From Nonomuraea rhodomycinica (GTDB lineage: Bacteria > Actinomycetota > Actinomycetes > Streptosporangiales > Streptosporangiaceae): a stretch of DNA of 64,000 nucleotides. The position numbers and the translations under genes are program-made. Within the stretch, counting starts at the first letter, position 1, and the number at the start of each line of letters is the position of its first letter. The notes beneath the pieces are model-generated. The model was not told where the DNA came from. It did not search any database and saw nothing but the letters and a program-made list of their open reading frames with translations. The DNA lies in contig NZ_JABWGO010000017.1 of assembly GCF_013363995.1 (NCBI RefSeq), positions 1 to 64,000 of the forward strand, in the 5' to 3' direction. Of this stretch, positions 1 through 9,456 are shown piece after piece.

Positions 1-1202
1 CAGGGCGCCTGCCCGCCCGCGCCCGGTCCGGCGGGGTGGGCGCCGGCGCCGCCCGCGGCGGCCTGGGGCATGCCGGGGTGCTGGGCACCGGGCTGGGGCA
101 TACCGGGGTGCTGCTGGGCGCCGGGCTGCGGCATGCCGGGGTGCTGGGCGCCGGGCTGGGGGCCCTGCTGGGCCGCGCCCGGGTGCTGCCCGCCGGCGAC
201 CGCCTGAGGCATGCCGGGGTGCTGCCCGCCCGCGGCAGGCTGCGCGCCGGGGTGACCGCCGGGCTGCTGCGCCGCGTTGGGGAGATGCGCGCCCGTCTGG
301 TGCGGGCCGGAGTAGGGGGCCTGGCCGTCGGCGACCGCCTGGCCCGGGATCGCCTGGCCGCCCGTCACCGGCTCGATCGCCGCCTTCGGCGCGGGCTGCC
401 CCGTGAGCCGTACGATCAGCTCGTCCGCGCTCGGCCGCACCGCCGGGTCCTTGGACAGGCACAGGGCGACCAGCTCGCCGAGCGTCCCGTCCATCCCGCC
501 GAGCTGCGGCTCCTCGTGCAGGATGCGGTTCATCACGACGGGGATGGAGTCGGCGCCGAACGCCGGCGCGCCCGTCGCGGCGAACACCATGGTGACGCCC
601 CACGCGAACACGTCCGCGGCCTCGGACACCACGCCGCCGCTGAGCTGCTCCGGAGCGAGGTACGAGGGCGTGCCCATGGCCATGCCGGTGGCCGTCGCCC
701 CGGGCGAGTCGAGCGCCCGCGCGATGCCGAAGTCGATCACGACCGGCCCCTCGGGGCCCATGAGCACGTTGGCGGGCTTGAAGTCGCGGTGCAGGATCCC
801 CGCCCGGTGGATGGCCGCCAGCGCGGTCGCCGTACTGATCGCGAGCCGCTCCAGGGCGGCCCCCCGGCGCGGCCCCTCGTTGAGGACGAGCTCGCGCAGC
901 GACGGGCCGGGCACGAACTCACTGACGATGTACGGCCGGCTGCCCTCGAGGTCGGCGTGGAGCACGGGCGCGGTGCAGAACCGGGCCACCCGCTGCGCCA
1001 CGGCGACCTCGCGCAGGAAGCGGCTGCGGGCCTCGGGGTCGGCGACCGCGGCGTGGTGCAGGAGCTTGACCGCCACCTGCTCGCCGGATTCGTCACGTCC
1101 CAGATAGACGACGCCCTGGCCGCCCTCGCCGAGACGGCCGAGGAGCTCGTAGGCCCCCAGCCGTCGCGGATCGTCCGCCGCCAACGGCTGGTACGGATTC
1201 AC
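1..1202 (-). CDS. Serine/threonine protein kinase (C-terminus beyond the window)
   Basis: Hanks-type kinase that phosphorylates Ser/Thr residues in target proteins. It is read from a GTG at 1202, giving the N-terminus NPYQPLAADDPRRLGAYELL. Visible motifs are the glycine-rich loop GRLGEGGQGVVYLG, the ATP-anchoring Lys in VAVKLL, the catalytic loop HRDFKPANVL, the metal site VVIDFGIAR and the activation segment SYLAPEQ. The catalytic domain fills roughly residues 17-270. It is followed by a Gly/Gln/Pro/His-rich tail made of repeated HPGMPQ units, encoded between about 60 and 260. No membrane segment is reached before the window edge, so the gene is incomplete here. A 185-bp gap separates it from the co-oriented FAD oxidase gene. 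The kinase call is secure; its targets are unknown. Confidence 0.92.
   Translation of the reverse strand, partial: MNPYQPLAADDPRRLGAYELLGRLGEGGQGVVYLGRDESGEQVAVKLLHHAAVADPEARSRFLREVAVAQRVARFCTAPVLHADLEGSRPYIVSEFVPGPSLRELVLNEGPRRGAALERLAISTATALAAIHRAGILHRDFKPANVLMGPEGPVVIDFGIARALDSPGATATGMAMGTPSYLAPEQLSGGVVSEAADVFAWGVTMVFAATGAPAFGADSIPVVMNRILHEEPQLGGMDGTLGELVALCLSKDPAVRPSADELIVRLTGQPAPKAAIEPVTGGQAIPGQAVADGQAPYSGPHQTGAHLPNAAQQPGGHPGAQPAAGGQHPGMPQAVAGGQHPGAAQQGPQPGAQHPGMPQPGAQQHPGMPQPGAQHPGMPQAAAGGAGAHPAGPGAGGQAP
58..250 (-). repeat. In-frame repeats encoding HPGMPQ units in the kinase tail
   Basis: The DNA repeats a unit of roughly 30 bases built on 'gcatgccggggtgctg', several times and with small variations. 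In the kinase frame this reads as repeats of (GA)QHPGMPQ. Such tails are common as flexible linkers in actinobacterial kinases. The copies are similar enough at DNA level to expand or contract. Confidence 0.75.
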
Positions 1203-1387
1203 GTTGGACCCCCATGACCACGCATGACTTCATGACAACTGGGGCAGAACGCTACCAGCGTGATGCTTGGTGCGTGGCCCGGCCTTGACATTTCTTTCAC
1301 GATTTGTCGTCTCATGTCAGCGCTTGTGTGCGGATTGTGGCCAGGACCACGCTCGCCGTCATGCCCGGCGTCAGGGGAGGAGCAGGG

Positions 1388-2749
1388 CTAGATGGCCTTG
1401 CCCGGGTTGAGGATGCCCAACGGGTCGAACACCGCCTTGATCCCCTGCTGCACCTCCTGCGTGAGCGGCCCGGACTCCAGCGCCAGCCACCGGCGCTTGA
1501 GCAGGCCGACCCCGTGCTCGCCGGTCAGCGTGCCGCCGAGCTCCAGCGCCCGGGTGAACACCTCGTCGGCCGCCGCCCACACGTTCGCCGGCGGCTCGGT
1601 CAGGCCGTGCTCGAAGACGAACACCGGGTGCAGGTTGCCGTCGCCGGCGTGCGCGACCGTGAGGATCCTCGCCTCGTGCCTGGCCGCCGCCGCCTCGACC
1701 GCGCCGACCATCTCGGGCAGCGCCGAGCGGGGCACGCACACGTCCTCCACCAGGCACGCGCCGAGCCGCTCACCGGCGTGGTAGGCCATCCGGCGCACGG
1801 CGATCAGCTCCTCGGCCTCCTGCGGGCTGGAGGAGACGGCCACGAACGAGGCGCCGTTCGCCACGCACAGCGCCTCCATGCGCTCGACCACGGCCTGGCT
1901 GTCGGAGGCGTCGGACTGGCCGATGAGCATGGCGTTCGTCCCCGGCTCCAGGCCGATGTTGCGCCACTCGTCGATGGCCTCCAGCGTCGCCCGGTCCATC
2001 AGCTCCATCAGCGACGGCTGGCAGCCGGCCGCCATGATGGCCGCCACGGCGGCGCCCGCGTCGCGCAGCGAGCCGAACTCGGCGGCGAACGTCGCCGGCG
2101 GCCGGTCCGGTGCGCGCCGCAGCCGCACCGTGGCCGAGGTGATGACGCCGAGCGTGCCCTCCGAGCCGACGAACAGCCCGGTCAGGTCGTAGCCGGTGAC
2201 GCCCTTCATGGTGCGGCGGCCGGTGGTGAGGATCCGCCCGTCGGCCAGCACCACCTCCAGGCCGAGCGCCGAGTCGCGCGTCACGCCGTACTTGACGCAG
2301 CGCAGCCCGCCCGCGTTGGTCGCCAGGTTGCCGCCGATCGTGGAGATCTCGTACGACGACGGGTCCGGCGCGTACATGAGCCCGTGCTCCCGGGCGGCCC
2401 GGTCGAGGTCGGCGGTGATCACGCCGGGCTCCACCACGGCGATCTCGTCGGCGGGGGACAGCTCCCTGATCGCCGTCATGCGGGCGAGGGACAGCACGAC
2501 CGCGCCGTCGGTCGCCGTGGCCGCCCCCGCCAGGCCGGTGCCCGCGCCGCGCGGCACGACGGGGACGCGGTGCTCGCTCGCCCAGCGCATCGTGGTGACG
2601 ACGTCGTCGCGGGTGGCGGCCAGCACCACGCCGAGGGGCTTGCCGGGCTCGACGAACGTGCGGTCGCGCGCGTAGGAGTCGGCCACGTCGGGATCGGTCA
2701 CGACACGCCCGGCGGGAAGGGCGTCGACCAAGGCATCGATGGGTCTCAC
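1388..2749 (-). CDS. FAD-linked oxidase, GlcD / D-lactate dehydrogenase type
   Basis: Flavoenzyme of the VAO/PCMH superfamily that oxidises a 2-hydroxy acid such as glycolate or D-lactate to the 2-oxo acid. The 453-residue protein has the FAD-binding half first (VVPRGAGTGLAGAA near residue 68, TIGGNLATNAGGLR near 137, GSEGTLGVIT near 195). The C-terminal FAD-oxidase domain follows, with HAGDGNLHPV and the closing TLTGEHGVGLLKR motif. Length and motif order fit a complete GlcD-like protein. The start is a GTG. No GlcE/GlcF partner lies beside it, so it probably acts alone as in many actinomycetes. The exact substrate cannot be read from the sequence. Confidence 0.9.
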   Translation of the reverse strand: MRPIDALVDALPAGRVVTDPDVADSYARDRTFVEPGKPLGVVLAATRDDVVTTMRWASEHRVPVVPRGAGTGLAGAATATDGAVVLSLARMTAIRELSPADEIAVVEPGVITADLDRAAREHGLMYAPDPSSYEISTIGGNLATNAGGLRCVKYGVTRDSALGLEVVLADGRILTTGRRTMKGVTGYDLTGLFVGSEGTLGVITSATVRLRRAPDRPPATFAAEFGSLRDAGAAVAAIMAAGCQPSLMELMDRATLEAIDEWRNIGLEPGTNAMLIGQSDASDSQAVVERMEALCVANGASFVAVSSSPQEAEELIAVRRMAYHAGERLGACLVEDVCVPRSALPEMVGAVEAAAARHEARILTVAHAGDGNLHPVFVFEHGLTEPPANVWAAADEVFTRALELGGTLTGEHGVGLLKRRWLALESGPLTQEVQQGIKAVFDPLGILNPGKAI

Positions 2750-2801
2750 ATGAAGAACCTTACGGTTTGCGCGTATCGACGCTTACGGCCAGACTGCCCG
2801 G

Positions 2802-3377
2802 GTGGAAGTGACGTGTCCGGTGTGTTCCCAGGCTGACCAGGTCGTCTCCGTGCCGGGCGCCGTGGCGGCGGGGACCACGTACCGCATCGGACGCGTGCGG
2901 CTGCCCGGCGAGCGCGAGATCGCCGACCTGCCGACGGCCGTGTCGCTCGGCGCGACCAAGCACCAGATGAGCCGCACCCAGCTCGCCGTGTGGATGTCCT
3001 TCCCCAGCCGCCAGTACGCGCCGTGGGTGCGCAACCAGGGCTACATCCTGCTCGGGGTGGCCGCCCTCGTGCACCTGGTGGTGTCGCTGGTGATCGCCAT
3101 GGGCAAGGACTCGGGGTGGGGCGAGGTGCTGCTCGCGCCGTTCTGCCTCACCGGCCTGTTCTGGGGGTTCGGCCTGCTCCAGGTGCTCGGCTCGTACGGC
3201 GCCCGCCGGCGCGACCGGGCCGAGGAGCCCGCGCGCGAGCAGGCGCTCCAGGTGTGGGAGCGCCTGCGTTACTGCGCGCGCGACAACGCCGTCTTCGAGC
3301 CCGGCGTCGGCGTCTCGGTCCATCCGAGCGAGACGCGCGACTACATCTTCGGCTTCAGGCGCGCCGGCCGCTCCTGA
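2802..3377 (+). CDS. Small membrane protein with N-terminal CPVC motif
   Basis: A 191-residue protein of unknown function, divergent from the FAD oxidase gene (52 bp apart) and converging on the aminotransferase gene. The N-terminus EVTCPVCSQADQV looks like half of a zinc ribbon. The middle (about residues 80-135) has two hydrophobic stretches, GYILLGVAALVHLVVSLVIA and LAPFCLTGLFWGFGLLQVLG, probably membrane-spanning. The C-terminal part is soluble and contains YCARDNAVFEPG, a pattern seen in actinobacterial proteins that pair an N-terminal CxxC with a C-terminal cysteine. The start is GTG 2802. It looks like a real gene, but I cannot assign a role. Confidence 0.7.
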   Translation: MEVTCPVCSQADQVVSVPGAVAAGTTYRIGRVRLPGEREIADLPTAVSLGATKHQMSRTQLAVWMSFPSRQYAPWVRNQGYILLGVAALVHLVVSLVIAMGKDSGWGEVLLAPFCLTGLFWGFGLLQVLGSYGARRRDRAEEPAREQALQVWERLRYCARDNAVFEPGVGVSVHPSETRDYIFGFRRAGRS

Positions 3378-3398
3378 AGCCGTCCTGCGTGGCGCCGG

Positions 3399-4604
3399 TC
3401 AGGCGTGCTCGTCGGCGACCAGGCGGGCGCACACGGCGAGCCCCGTGATGGCCTGCTCCAGCTCGTCGAGCCCCGGGAAGGTCGGCGCGATGCGGATGAA
3501 GCGGTCGTCGGGGTCCTTGCCGTAGGGGTGGGTGGAGCCGGCCGGGGTGAGCGCGATGCCCGCCGCCTTGGCCCTGGCCACCACCTCGGCGGCGTGCGGC
3601 ACCTCCAGGCTGATGAAGTAGCCGCCGACGGGGCTGCTCCAGGTGCCCAGGTCGCCCAGCTCCTTGGCCAGCACCCGGTCGACCAGCTCGAACTTGGGCC
3701 AGATGAGCTCGGCGTGGCGGCGCATGTGCGCGGCGACGCCCTCGGGGTCGCGCAGGAACTCCACGTGCCGCAGCTGGTTGACCTTGTCGGGGCCGATCGA
3801 CTGCTTGGAGGTGTTGTGCAGGAACCACTCGACGTTGGCGGGGGAGGAGCCGAAGAACGACACGCCGCTGCCCGCCAGCGTCACCTTGGAGGTGGAGGCG
3901 TAGACGAACACGCGGTCGGGGTTGCCGTGCTCGGCGGCCAGCGCCAGCAGGTCGGCCAGCTCGGCGGGGGCGTCGGTGAGGTGGTGCACCGCGTAGGCGT
4001 TGTCCCAGAAGATGCGGAAGTCGGGCGCGGCGGCCGGCATGGCGGCCAGCCTGCGCACCGTCTCGGCGCTGTAGGTGACGCCGGACGGGTTGCTGTACTT
4101 GGGCACGCACCACATGCCCTTGACGCTCGCGTCGGTGGCGACCAGCCGCTCGACCACGTCCATGTCGGGGCCGTCGGCGTTCATCGGGACGGGCACCATC
4201 GTGATGCCGAACCGCTCGGTGATCGTGAAGTGCCGGTCGTAGCCGGGCACGGGGCACAGGAACGTGACCTTCGGCTCCTCGACCCACCGCCGCGCGGCGC
4301 CGGGGACCGGGGTGAGCAGCGCGTGCACGATCGTGTCGTGCATCAGCGCCAGGCTGGAGTTGCCGCCCACGACGAGCTGGCCCGCCGGCACCTGCACCAG
4401 CGGCGCGAACAGCTCGCGCAGCTCGGGCAGGCCCTGCAGGCCGCCGTAGTTGCGGGCATCGGTGCCGTCGGCGGCGCGGAAGCTCGTCGGCAGGCGGAGC
4501 ATGTCATTGGAGAGATCCAGCTGGCGCGGGGACGGCTTGCCACGGGTCAGGTCGAGCGAGAGGCCACGCTGGACGAGGTCGGCGTAGTCGCGCTGAGCGT
4601 TCAC
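3399..4604 (-). CDS. PLP-dependent aminotransferase (class I/II fold, MocR-like domain family)
   Basis: Fold-type I aminotransferase of about 401 residues, probably acting on aspartate or aromatic amino acids. Recognisable parts are LDLTRGKPSP near the N-terminus, the cofactor-contacting GGNSSLALMHDT, VPKYSNPSGVTYS, the metal/PLP ring Asp in FWDNAYAVHH, and the Schiff-base lysine in YASTSKVTLAGSG. The reading frame stays open to 4679, but GTG 4604 is preceded by a strong GGAGGAG ribosome site at the right spacing and gives a family-like start (NAQRDYADLV), so I chose it. The gene is divergent from ctaD. Substrate is not certain from sequence. Confidence 0.88.
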   Translation of the reverse strand: MNAQRDYADLVQRGLSLDLTRGKPSPRQLDLSNDMLRLPTSFRAADGTDARNYGGLQGLPELRELFAPLVQVPAGQLVVGGNSSLALMHDTIVHALLTPVPGAARRWVEEPKVTFLCPVPGYDRHFTITERFGITMVPVPMNADGPDMDVVERLVATDASVKGMWCVPKYSNPSGVTYSAETVRRLAAMPAAAPDFRIFWDNAYAVHHLTDAPAELADLLALAAEHGNPDRVFVYASTSKVTLAGSGVSFFGSSPANVEWFLHNTSKQSIGPDKVNQLRHVEFLRDPEGVAAHMRRHAELIWPKFELVDRVLAKELGDLGTWSSPVGGYFISLEVPHAAEVVARAKAAGIALTPAGSTHPYGKDPDDRFIRIAPTFPGLDELEQAITGLAVCARLVADEHA

Positions 4605-4812
4605 GAGATTCTCTCCTCCGAATGGGTCGGATACGAAGGATAGAAGACGCGGGCCCACGAGCAGGAATCCGTCCGCCATCTGGAAGGGCGGACAGGACGA
4701 AACATGACGAACGCATTGCGGGGCTTCACGCGGGGCGATCGGTGGCGTGCAATGGAGGGCACCCGGGGGTCCGGTACGGCAGGGCCATCACTCCGCTCAG
4801 GAGGGAGCAGGC

Positions 4813-6489
4813 GTGACCACTGTTCGCGAGACCTCGATCGCCCAGGTGAGGCGGCGCCGCACCGGCACCGTGGTCGTCTCCTGGCTGTCCACGACCGACC
4901 ACAAGGTCATCGGCTACCTCTACCTGATCACGTCGTTCGTGTTCTTCCTGGTCGCCGGGGTCATGGCCATGGTGATGCGCGCGGAGCTGGCCCAGCCGGG
5001 CATGCAGCTCGTCACCCAGGAGCACTACAACCAGCTGTTCACCATGCACGGCACCGCGATGCTGCTCATGTTCGCCACCCCGCTGTTCGCGGGGTTCGCC
5101 AACGTGGTGATGCCGCTGCAGATCGGCGCGCCGGACGTGGCGTTCCCGCGGCTGAACGCGGTGGCGTACTGGCTGTTCCTGTTCGGCAGCCTGATCGCGA
5201 CGGCGGGGTTCTTCACCCCGGGAGGCGCGGCCGACTTCGGCTGGTTCGCCTACACGCCGCTGGCCTCGGCGACCTACTCGCCGGGCATGGGCGGCGACTT
5301 ATGGATCATGGGGCTGGCGCTGTCGGGCCTCGGCACGATCCTCGGGTCGGTCAACTTCATCACCACGATCATCGGGATGCGCGCGCCCGGGATGACGATG
5401 TTCCGCATGCCGATCTTCACCTGGAACGTCCTGCTGACCAGCATGCTCGTGCTCATGGCGTTCCCGGTGCTGGCCGCCGCGCTGCTCGTGCTGGAGTCGG
5501 ACCGCAAGCTCGGCACCCACGTGTTCGACGCGGCCAACGGCGGCCCGATGATCTGGCAGCACCTGTTCTGGTTCTTCGGCCATCCCGAGGTCTACATCAT
5601 CGCGCTGCCGTTCTTCGGGATCATCACCGAGGTCGTCCCGGTCTTCTCCCGCAAGCCGATCTTCGGCTACATGGGGCTGGTCGGCGCGACGATCGCGATC
5701 GCCGGGCTGTCGATGACGGTGTGGGCGCACCACATGTTCCCGACCGGTCAGGTGCTGCTGCCGTTCTTCTCGTTCATGACGTTCCTCATCGCGATGCCGA
5801 CCGGCGTGAAGTTCTTCAACTGGATCGGCACCATGTGGCGCGGCCACATCAGCTTCCAGACACCGATGTTGTTCGCGATCGGCTTCCTGGTCACCTTCCT
5901 GCTCGGGGGCCTGACGGGCGTCATCCTGGCCTCGCCGCCGCTGGACTTCCACATCAGTGACACCTATTTCGTGGTGGCGCACTTCCACTACGTGGTGTTC
6001 GGGACGGTCGTGTTCGCGATGTTCGCCGGCTTCTACTTCTGGTGGCCGAAGATGACCGGCCGGATGCTCGACGACCGGCTCGGCAAGGTGCACTTCTGGA
6101 CGCTGTTCATCGGCTTCCACACGACGTTCCTCGTGCAGCACTGGCTGGGGGCGGCCGGCTTCCCGCGCCGCTACGCCGACTACAGCGCCGCCGACGGGTT
6201 CACGACGCTGAACGAGATCTCGTCCGTCGGCGCGTTCCTGCTGGGGCTTTCCACGCTGCCGTTCCTCTACAACGTCTGGAGGACCGCCCGGCGGGCCCCG
6301 CGGATCACGGTGGACGACCCGTGGGGCTTCGGCAACTCCCTCGAATGGGCCACCTCGTGCCCGCCGCCGCGGCACAACTTCACGTTCATGCCGCCGATCC
6401 GCTCCGAACGGCCGGCCTTCGACCTGCACTACCCGCACGAGAAGCCCGCGGAAGACGCGGAGCGGGGCGGGACACCGCCGCAGGAGTGA
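4813..6489 (+). CDS. ctaD: Cytochrome c oxidase subunit I
   Basis: Catalytic subunit of the aa3-type terminal oxidase, an integral membrane protein that carries the low-spin heme and the heme-CuB centre. The sequence shows STTDHKVIGYLYL at the start, HGTAMLLMFATP with a heme ligand, the CuB ligands in WFFGHPEVYIIALP and WAHHMFPTG, the K-channel region YMGLVGATIAIAG and the late HFHYVVFGTVVF heme histidines. At 558 residues with about 12 membrane segments it is full length. GTG 4813 lies just after a GAGGGAG ribosome site; the frame extends upstream but without support. Other oxidase subunits are not adjacent, so this is a stand-alone copy, possibly one of several. Confidence 0.95.
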   Translation: MTTVRETSIAQVRRRRTGTVVVSWLSTTDHKVIGYLYLITSFVFFLVAGVMAMVMRAELAQPGMQLVTQEHYNQLFTMHGTAMLLMFATPLFAGFANVVMPLQIGAPDVAFPRLNAVAYWLFLFGSLIATAGFFTPGGAADFGWFAYTPLASATYSPGMGGDLWIMGLALSGLGTILGSVNFITTIIGMRAPGMTMFRMPIFTWNVLLTSMLVLMAFPVLAAALLVLESDRKLGTHVFDAANGGPMIWQHLFWFFGHPEVYIIALPFFGIITEVVPVFSRKPIFGYMGLVGATIAIAGLSMTVWAHHMFPTGQVLLPFFSFMTFLIAMPTGVKFFNWIGTMWRGHISFQTPMLFAIGFLVTFLLGGLTGVILASPPLDFHISDTYFVVAHFHYVVFGTVVFAMFAGFYFWWPKMTGRMLDDRLGKVHFWTLFIGFHTTFLVQHWLGAAGFPRRYADYSAADGFTTLNEISSVGAFLLGLSTLPFLYNVWRTARRAPRITVDDPWGFGNSLEWATSCPPPRHNFTFMPPIRSERPAFDLHYPHEKPAEDAERGGTPPQE

Positions 6490-6509
6490 CCGCCATAACC
6501 CTCCTATTC

Positions 6510-6537
6510 TGAAATGTCCTAAATACATCACATTTCA
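6510..6537. promoter_or_regulatory. Inverted repeat in AT-rich spacer before the metalloprotease gene
   Basis: Two 8-base arms, TGAAATGT (6510-6517) and ACATTTCA (6530-6537), flank a 12-base AT-rich spacer. The element sits in the 145-bp gap between ctaD and the M6 protease gene, which is far more AT-rich than the flanking DNA. It could be an operator for the protease or a weak terminator for ctaD. The arm geometry favours a protein-binding site. Confidence 0.4.
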
Positions 6538-6634
6538 ACAACGCCCTTTACGTCCCCTTTACCCACCCTCTAACGTCCGGCATTGCACACCCCATGGCCA
6601 TGCGCCCGGCGATCCCGGGCAGAGAGGGTTCCTG

Positions 6635-9394
6635 GTGCCCAGCACGAAACGCCTGTTAACAGCCATGCCCGCGGCGGCTCTGCTCGCGGCCGCGCTCACC
6701 GTCCCGGCAGCCACCTCCCAGGCCTCGGCGTCGGCGGCCGTCTACCAGCCGACCAAGGCCGACTACTACATCAACTACGCCCCGCCCCGGGACGAGCCGG
6801 AGCCCGGCGAGCCGCCGTCGCCGAACAGCCGGCGCGCCCGCGCCCAGTCCCCGGCGGAAAAGGTCGACCGCAAGTACACCGAGGGCAACCCGGCGGCCGC
6901 CCGCGTCCTCGCCGCGCGCGAGCGGGAGGCCATCAAGACGGGCCGAAACCCCGCTGAATTCATCTTCAAGAACGCGCAGCAGACGAAGACCGCCAAGCTT
7001 CTCACGCTGCTCGTCGAGTTCAACGAGAACGCCAACGACGACTTCTCCGGCTTCAACCGGCTGCGCACCCCGGACAGCGCCCCCGACGACTGCGTCGTCG
7101 AGCCGCCCGGCACCCTGAAGAACGGCCCGCTGCACAACAAGATCCCTGACCCGGCCACGCTCCCGCACCAGGACAACAACTCGTTCTGGGTCAAGGACTT
7201 CAGCACCGAGCACTTCAACAAGATGCTCTACACCGACCAGGGCATCACCGAGCGCGTCCGCCCCGACCTCAAGGACCCGCGCGACGGCAAGCCCGGCATC
7301 GACATCTCCGGCTTCACGATGAAGAAGATGTACGAGGAGATGTCCAAGGGCGCCTACTCCGTCACCGGCTCGGCCGCCGGCTGGATCAAGGCCCCGCACT
7401 CCGAGGCGTGGTACGGCGCGGCCGCCTGCGGTGGAGCGCCCCAGGACATGTCCGGCCACCCCGACAACCCGACCGGCGCCGGCCAGCTCGCCATCGACGC
7501 GGTCAACGTCCTGGCCCAGACCCAGCCGAACTTCCCGTGGGCCGACTACGACCTCGAGGACGTCTCCGACGCCGACGGCGACGGCAACTACGCCGAGCCC
7601 GACGGCGTGATCGACCACCTCGTGCTCGTCCACGCCGGCAAGGACAAGTCCGCCGACGGCGGCGCCGAGGGCACCTACGCCATCTGGGCCCACTCCAGCG
7701 CGGTCGCCGGCGGCTACAAGGTGCCCGGCACCGACAAGAAGATCTCCAACTACATCGTGCAGCCCGAGGACTCCGGCGTCGGCGTCTTCGCCCACGAGTA
7801 CGGCCACGACCTCGGCCTGCCCGACCTGTACGACACCAGCGGCGCGGCCAGCAGCGCCGTGGACTTCTGGGACCTCATGTCCAGCGGCTCCCACTCCGGG
7901 CCGATCTTCCAGTCGATGCCCACCCACATGGGCCTCTGGGACAAGTGGGTGCTCGGCTGGGCCAACCCGAAGGTGTTCAACCCGGGCGACGCCGCCAAGC
8001 TCGTGACCGTCGGCCAGTCGTCGCGCACGCCCAAGCTCACCCAGGACGGCGTCCGCGTCAACCTCGCCTCCACGCCGCTGAAGATGATCGACCCGCACAG
8101 CGGCGCCAACGCGTGGTGGTCCGGCATGGACCAGGAGTGGGCCAACGTCTCCCTGGCCCGCGACGTGCCCGTCCCCGCCGGGAGCGACGTGCGCTTCTGG
8201 ATGTGGAACAACTACGAGATCGAGCAGGACTGGGACTTCGGCTTCGTCGAGGTGTCCACCGACGGCGGCCAGACCTGGGCGCAGCAGAAGGTGTACGACG
8301 AGGCGGGCAACGAAGTCAGCACGCCCGACGGCTACCCGGACCCGAACAAGAACCTCAAGACGTTCGGCGACAAGAAGTACGGCCTCACCGGCAACACCAA
8401 CGGCTGGCGGCACGACTACGTCAACCTCACGCCGTTCGCCGGCAAGACCGTCAAGCTCCGCCTGAACTACAACAGCGACGCGGCCTTCACCCCGCGCGGC
8501 TGGCACGCCGACGACTTCCAGCTCACCAACGGCGGCACCGCCGTGTGGAGCGACGACGTCGAGAACGGCGCCAACGGCTGGAAGGCGACCGGCGGCACCC
8601 ACACCAACACCAGCGGCCAGGGCTGGACCATCAACAACGGCTCCCGCCAGATCGACCGCTTCTACCTCGCCGAGTGGCGCAACTTCGACGGCTTCGACAA
8701 GGGCCTGCAGTTCGCCTACGACAGCACGTACTCGCGGGACGGCGCCTGGAAGGTGCAGAAGGTCAAGTACAACGCGCCCGGCCTGCTGGTCTGGTACCGC
8801 GACTCCACCTTCACCAACAACTCGATCGGCAACAACCTCCAGCTCCCGCCGAGCATCGGCTCCAAGGGCAGCCTGCTCGTGGTCGACTCCCACTACGACC
8901 CGCTGCGCCGCACCGGCACGGCGGCCGCCAAGGACCCGACCCGGCACAAGAACATGGAGGGCCGCTCGCAGTCGTCCAACGCCGCCTTCTCCTTCGGCAA
9001 GACGTACCCGTTCAAGGAGTGCCTGGAGGCCGCGGACGAGCCGTTCAGCGAGTACTGCACGGACGTCCCCGCGCTGAAGGGCGTGCCGAACTTCACCGAC
9101 GCCAAGACCTGGTACCCGGGCCTGGAGGTGCAGGACGGCAACCTGTACTACCGCGACTTCGACGCCTCGACGGTGGTGCCCTCCAAGGGCGACCAGCAGT
9201 ACAGCACCCGCGTCGTGCACCTCGACGGCACCCCCGCCACCGAGCTGTACGGCACGGACATGGGTGACGGGCACAAGCTCGGCTCCGGCAACCCCGGCGA
9301 CGAGGGCAAGGCCCTGGGCGTCCAGTTCAAGCTGGTCTCCCCGCTGCCGGGCAACCTGGGCGCCGTCGTCCAGGTGATCCCGCCCAAGAAGTGA
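6635..9394 (+). CDS. Secreted M6-family (immune inhibitor A-like) metalloprotease
   Basis: Zinc protease exported by the Sec route. The 919-residue product starts at GTG 6635 behind AGAGAGGG. A typical signal peptide of about 34 residues follows (KR, then a hydrophobic Ala/Leu core, then ASASA). The pro-region follows, and the zinc site HEYGHDLGLPD lies near residue 387. It is followed by the downstream Met turn region WDLMSSGS and long C-terminal beta-rich regions with repeated WxxDDFQ-like carbohydrate- or substrate-binding signatures (HADDFQLTNGG). This is the layout of InhA-type M6 peptidases. A strong hairpin directly after the stop suggests a single-gene transcript. It probably degrades external protein during growth or development. 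Confidence 0.93.
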   Translation: MPSTKRLLTAMPAAALLAAALTVPAATSQASASAAVYQPTKADYYINYAPPRDEPEPGEPPSPNSRRARAQSPAEKVDRKYTEGNPAAARVLAAREREAIKTGRNPAEFIFKNAQQTKTAKLLTLLVEFNENANDDFSGFNRLRTPDSAPDDCVVEPPGTLKNGPLHNKIPDPATLPHQDNNSFWVKDFSTEHFNKMLYTDQGITERVRPDLKDPRDGKPGIDISGFTMKKMYEEMSKGAYSVTGSAAGWIKAPHSEAWYGAAACGGAPQDMSGHPDNPTGAGQLAIDAVNVLAQTQPNFPWADYDLEDVSDADGDGNYAEPDGVIDHLVLVHAGKDKSADGGAEGTYAIWAHSSAVAGGYKVPGTDKKISNYIVQPEDSGVGVFAHEYGHDLGLPDLYDTSGAASSAVDFWDLMSSGSHSGPIFQSMPTHMGLWDKWVLGWANPKVFNPGDAAKLVTVGQSSRTPKLTQDGVRVNLASTPLKMIDPHSGANAWWSGMDQEWANVSLARDVPVPAGSDVRFWMWNNYEIEQDWDFGFVEVSTDGGQTWAQQKVYDEAGNEVSTPDGYPDPNKNLKTFGDKKYGLTGNTNGWRHDYVNLTPFAGKTVKLRLNYNSDAAFTPRGWHADDFQLTNGGTAVWSDDVENGANGWKATGGTHTNTSGQGWTINNGSRQIDRFYLAEWRNFDGFDKGLQFAYDSTYSRDGAWKVQKVKYNAPGLLVWYRDSTFTNNSIGNNLQLPPSIGSKGSLLVVDSHYDPLRRTGTAAAKDPTRHKNMEGRSQSSNAAFSFGKTYPFKECLEAADEPFSEYCTDVPALKGVPNFTDAKTWYPGLEVQDGNLYYRDFDASTVVPSKGDQQYSTRVVHLDGTPATELYGTDMGDGHKLGSGNPGDEGKALGVQFKLVSPLPGNLGAVVQVIPPKK

Positions 9395-9413
9395 TCTCCA
9401 CACGATGATCCGC

Positions 9414-9443
9414 AGGGCCGCCGGGGCACCCCCCGGCGGCCCT
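9414..9443 (+). terminator. Strong hairpin terminator after the metalloprotease
   Basis: Perfect 13-bp stem (9414-9426 with 9431-9443, arm AGGGCCGCCGGGG) and a 4-base CACC loop, 20 bases after the protease stop codon. There is no U-run, as is usual for actinomycete hairpin terminators. It ends only 13 bases before the next start codon, so the following gene may have a very short or leaderless transcript. Confidence 0.8.
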
Positions 9444-9456
9444 ACGATTGGGCACT

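Noticed and set aside
6635..9394. M6 metalloprotease as the leader peptidase of the lanthipeptide
   Set aside because: It is 48 kb away and of a general secreted type; only a shared 10-mer in the promoters links the two, which is too weak.
6656..9403. Long minus-strand frame opposite the metalloprotease gene
   Set aside because: It is the antisense shadow of a GC-rich coding frame, rich in Val/Gly/Arg without family motifs; the plus strand has clear protease motifs and a signal peptide.
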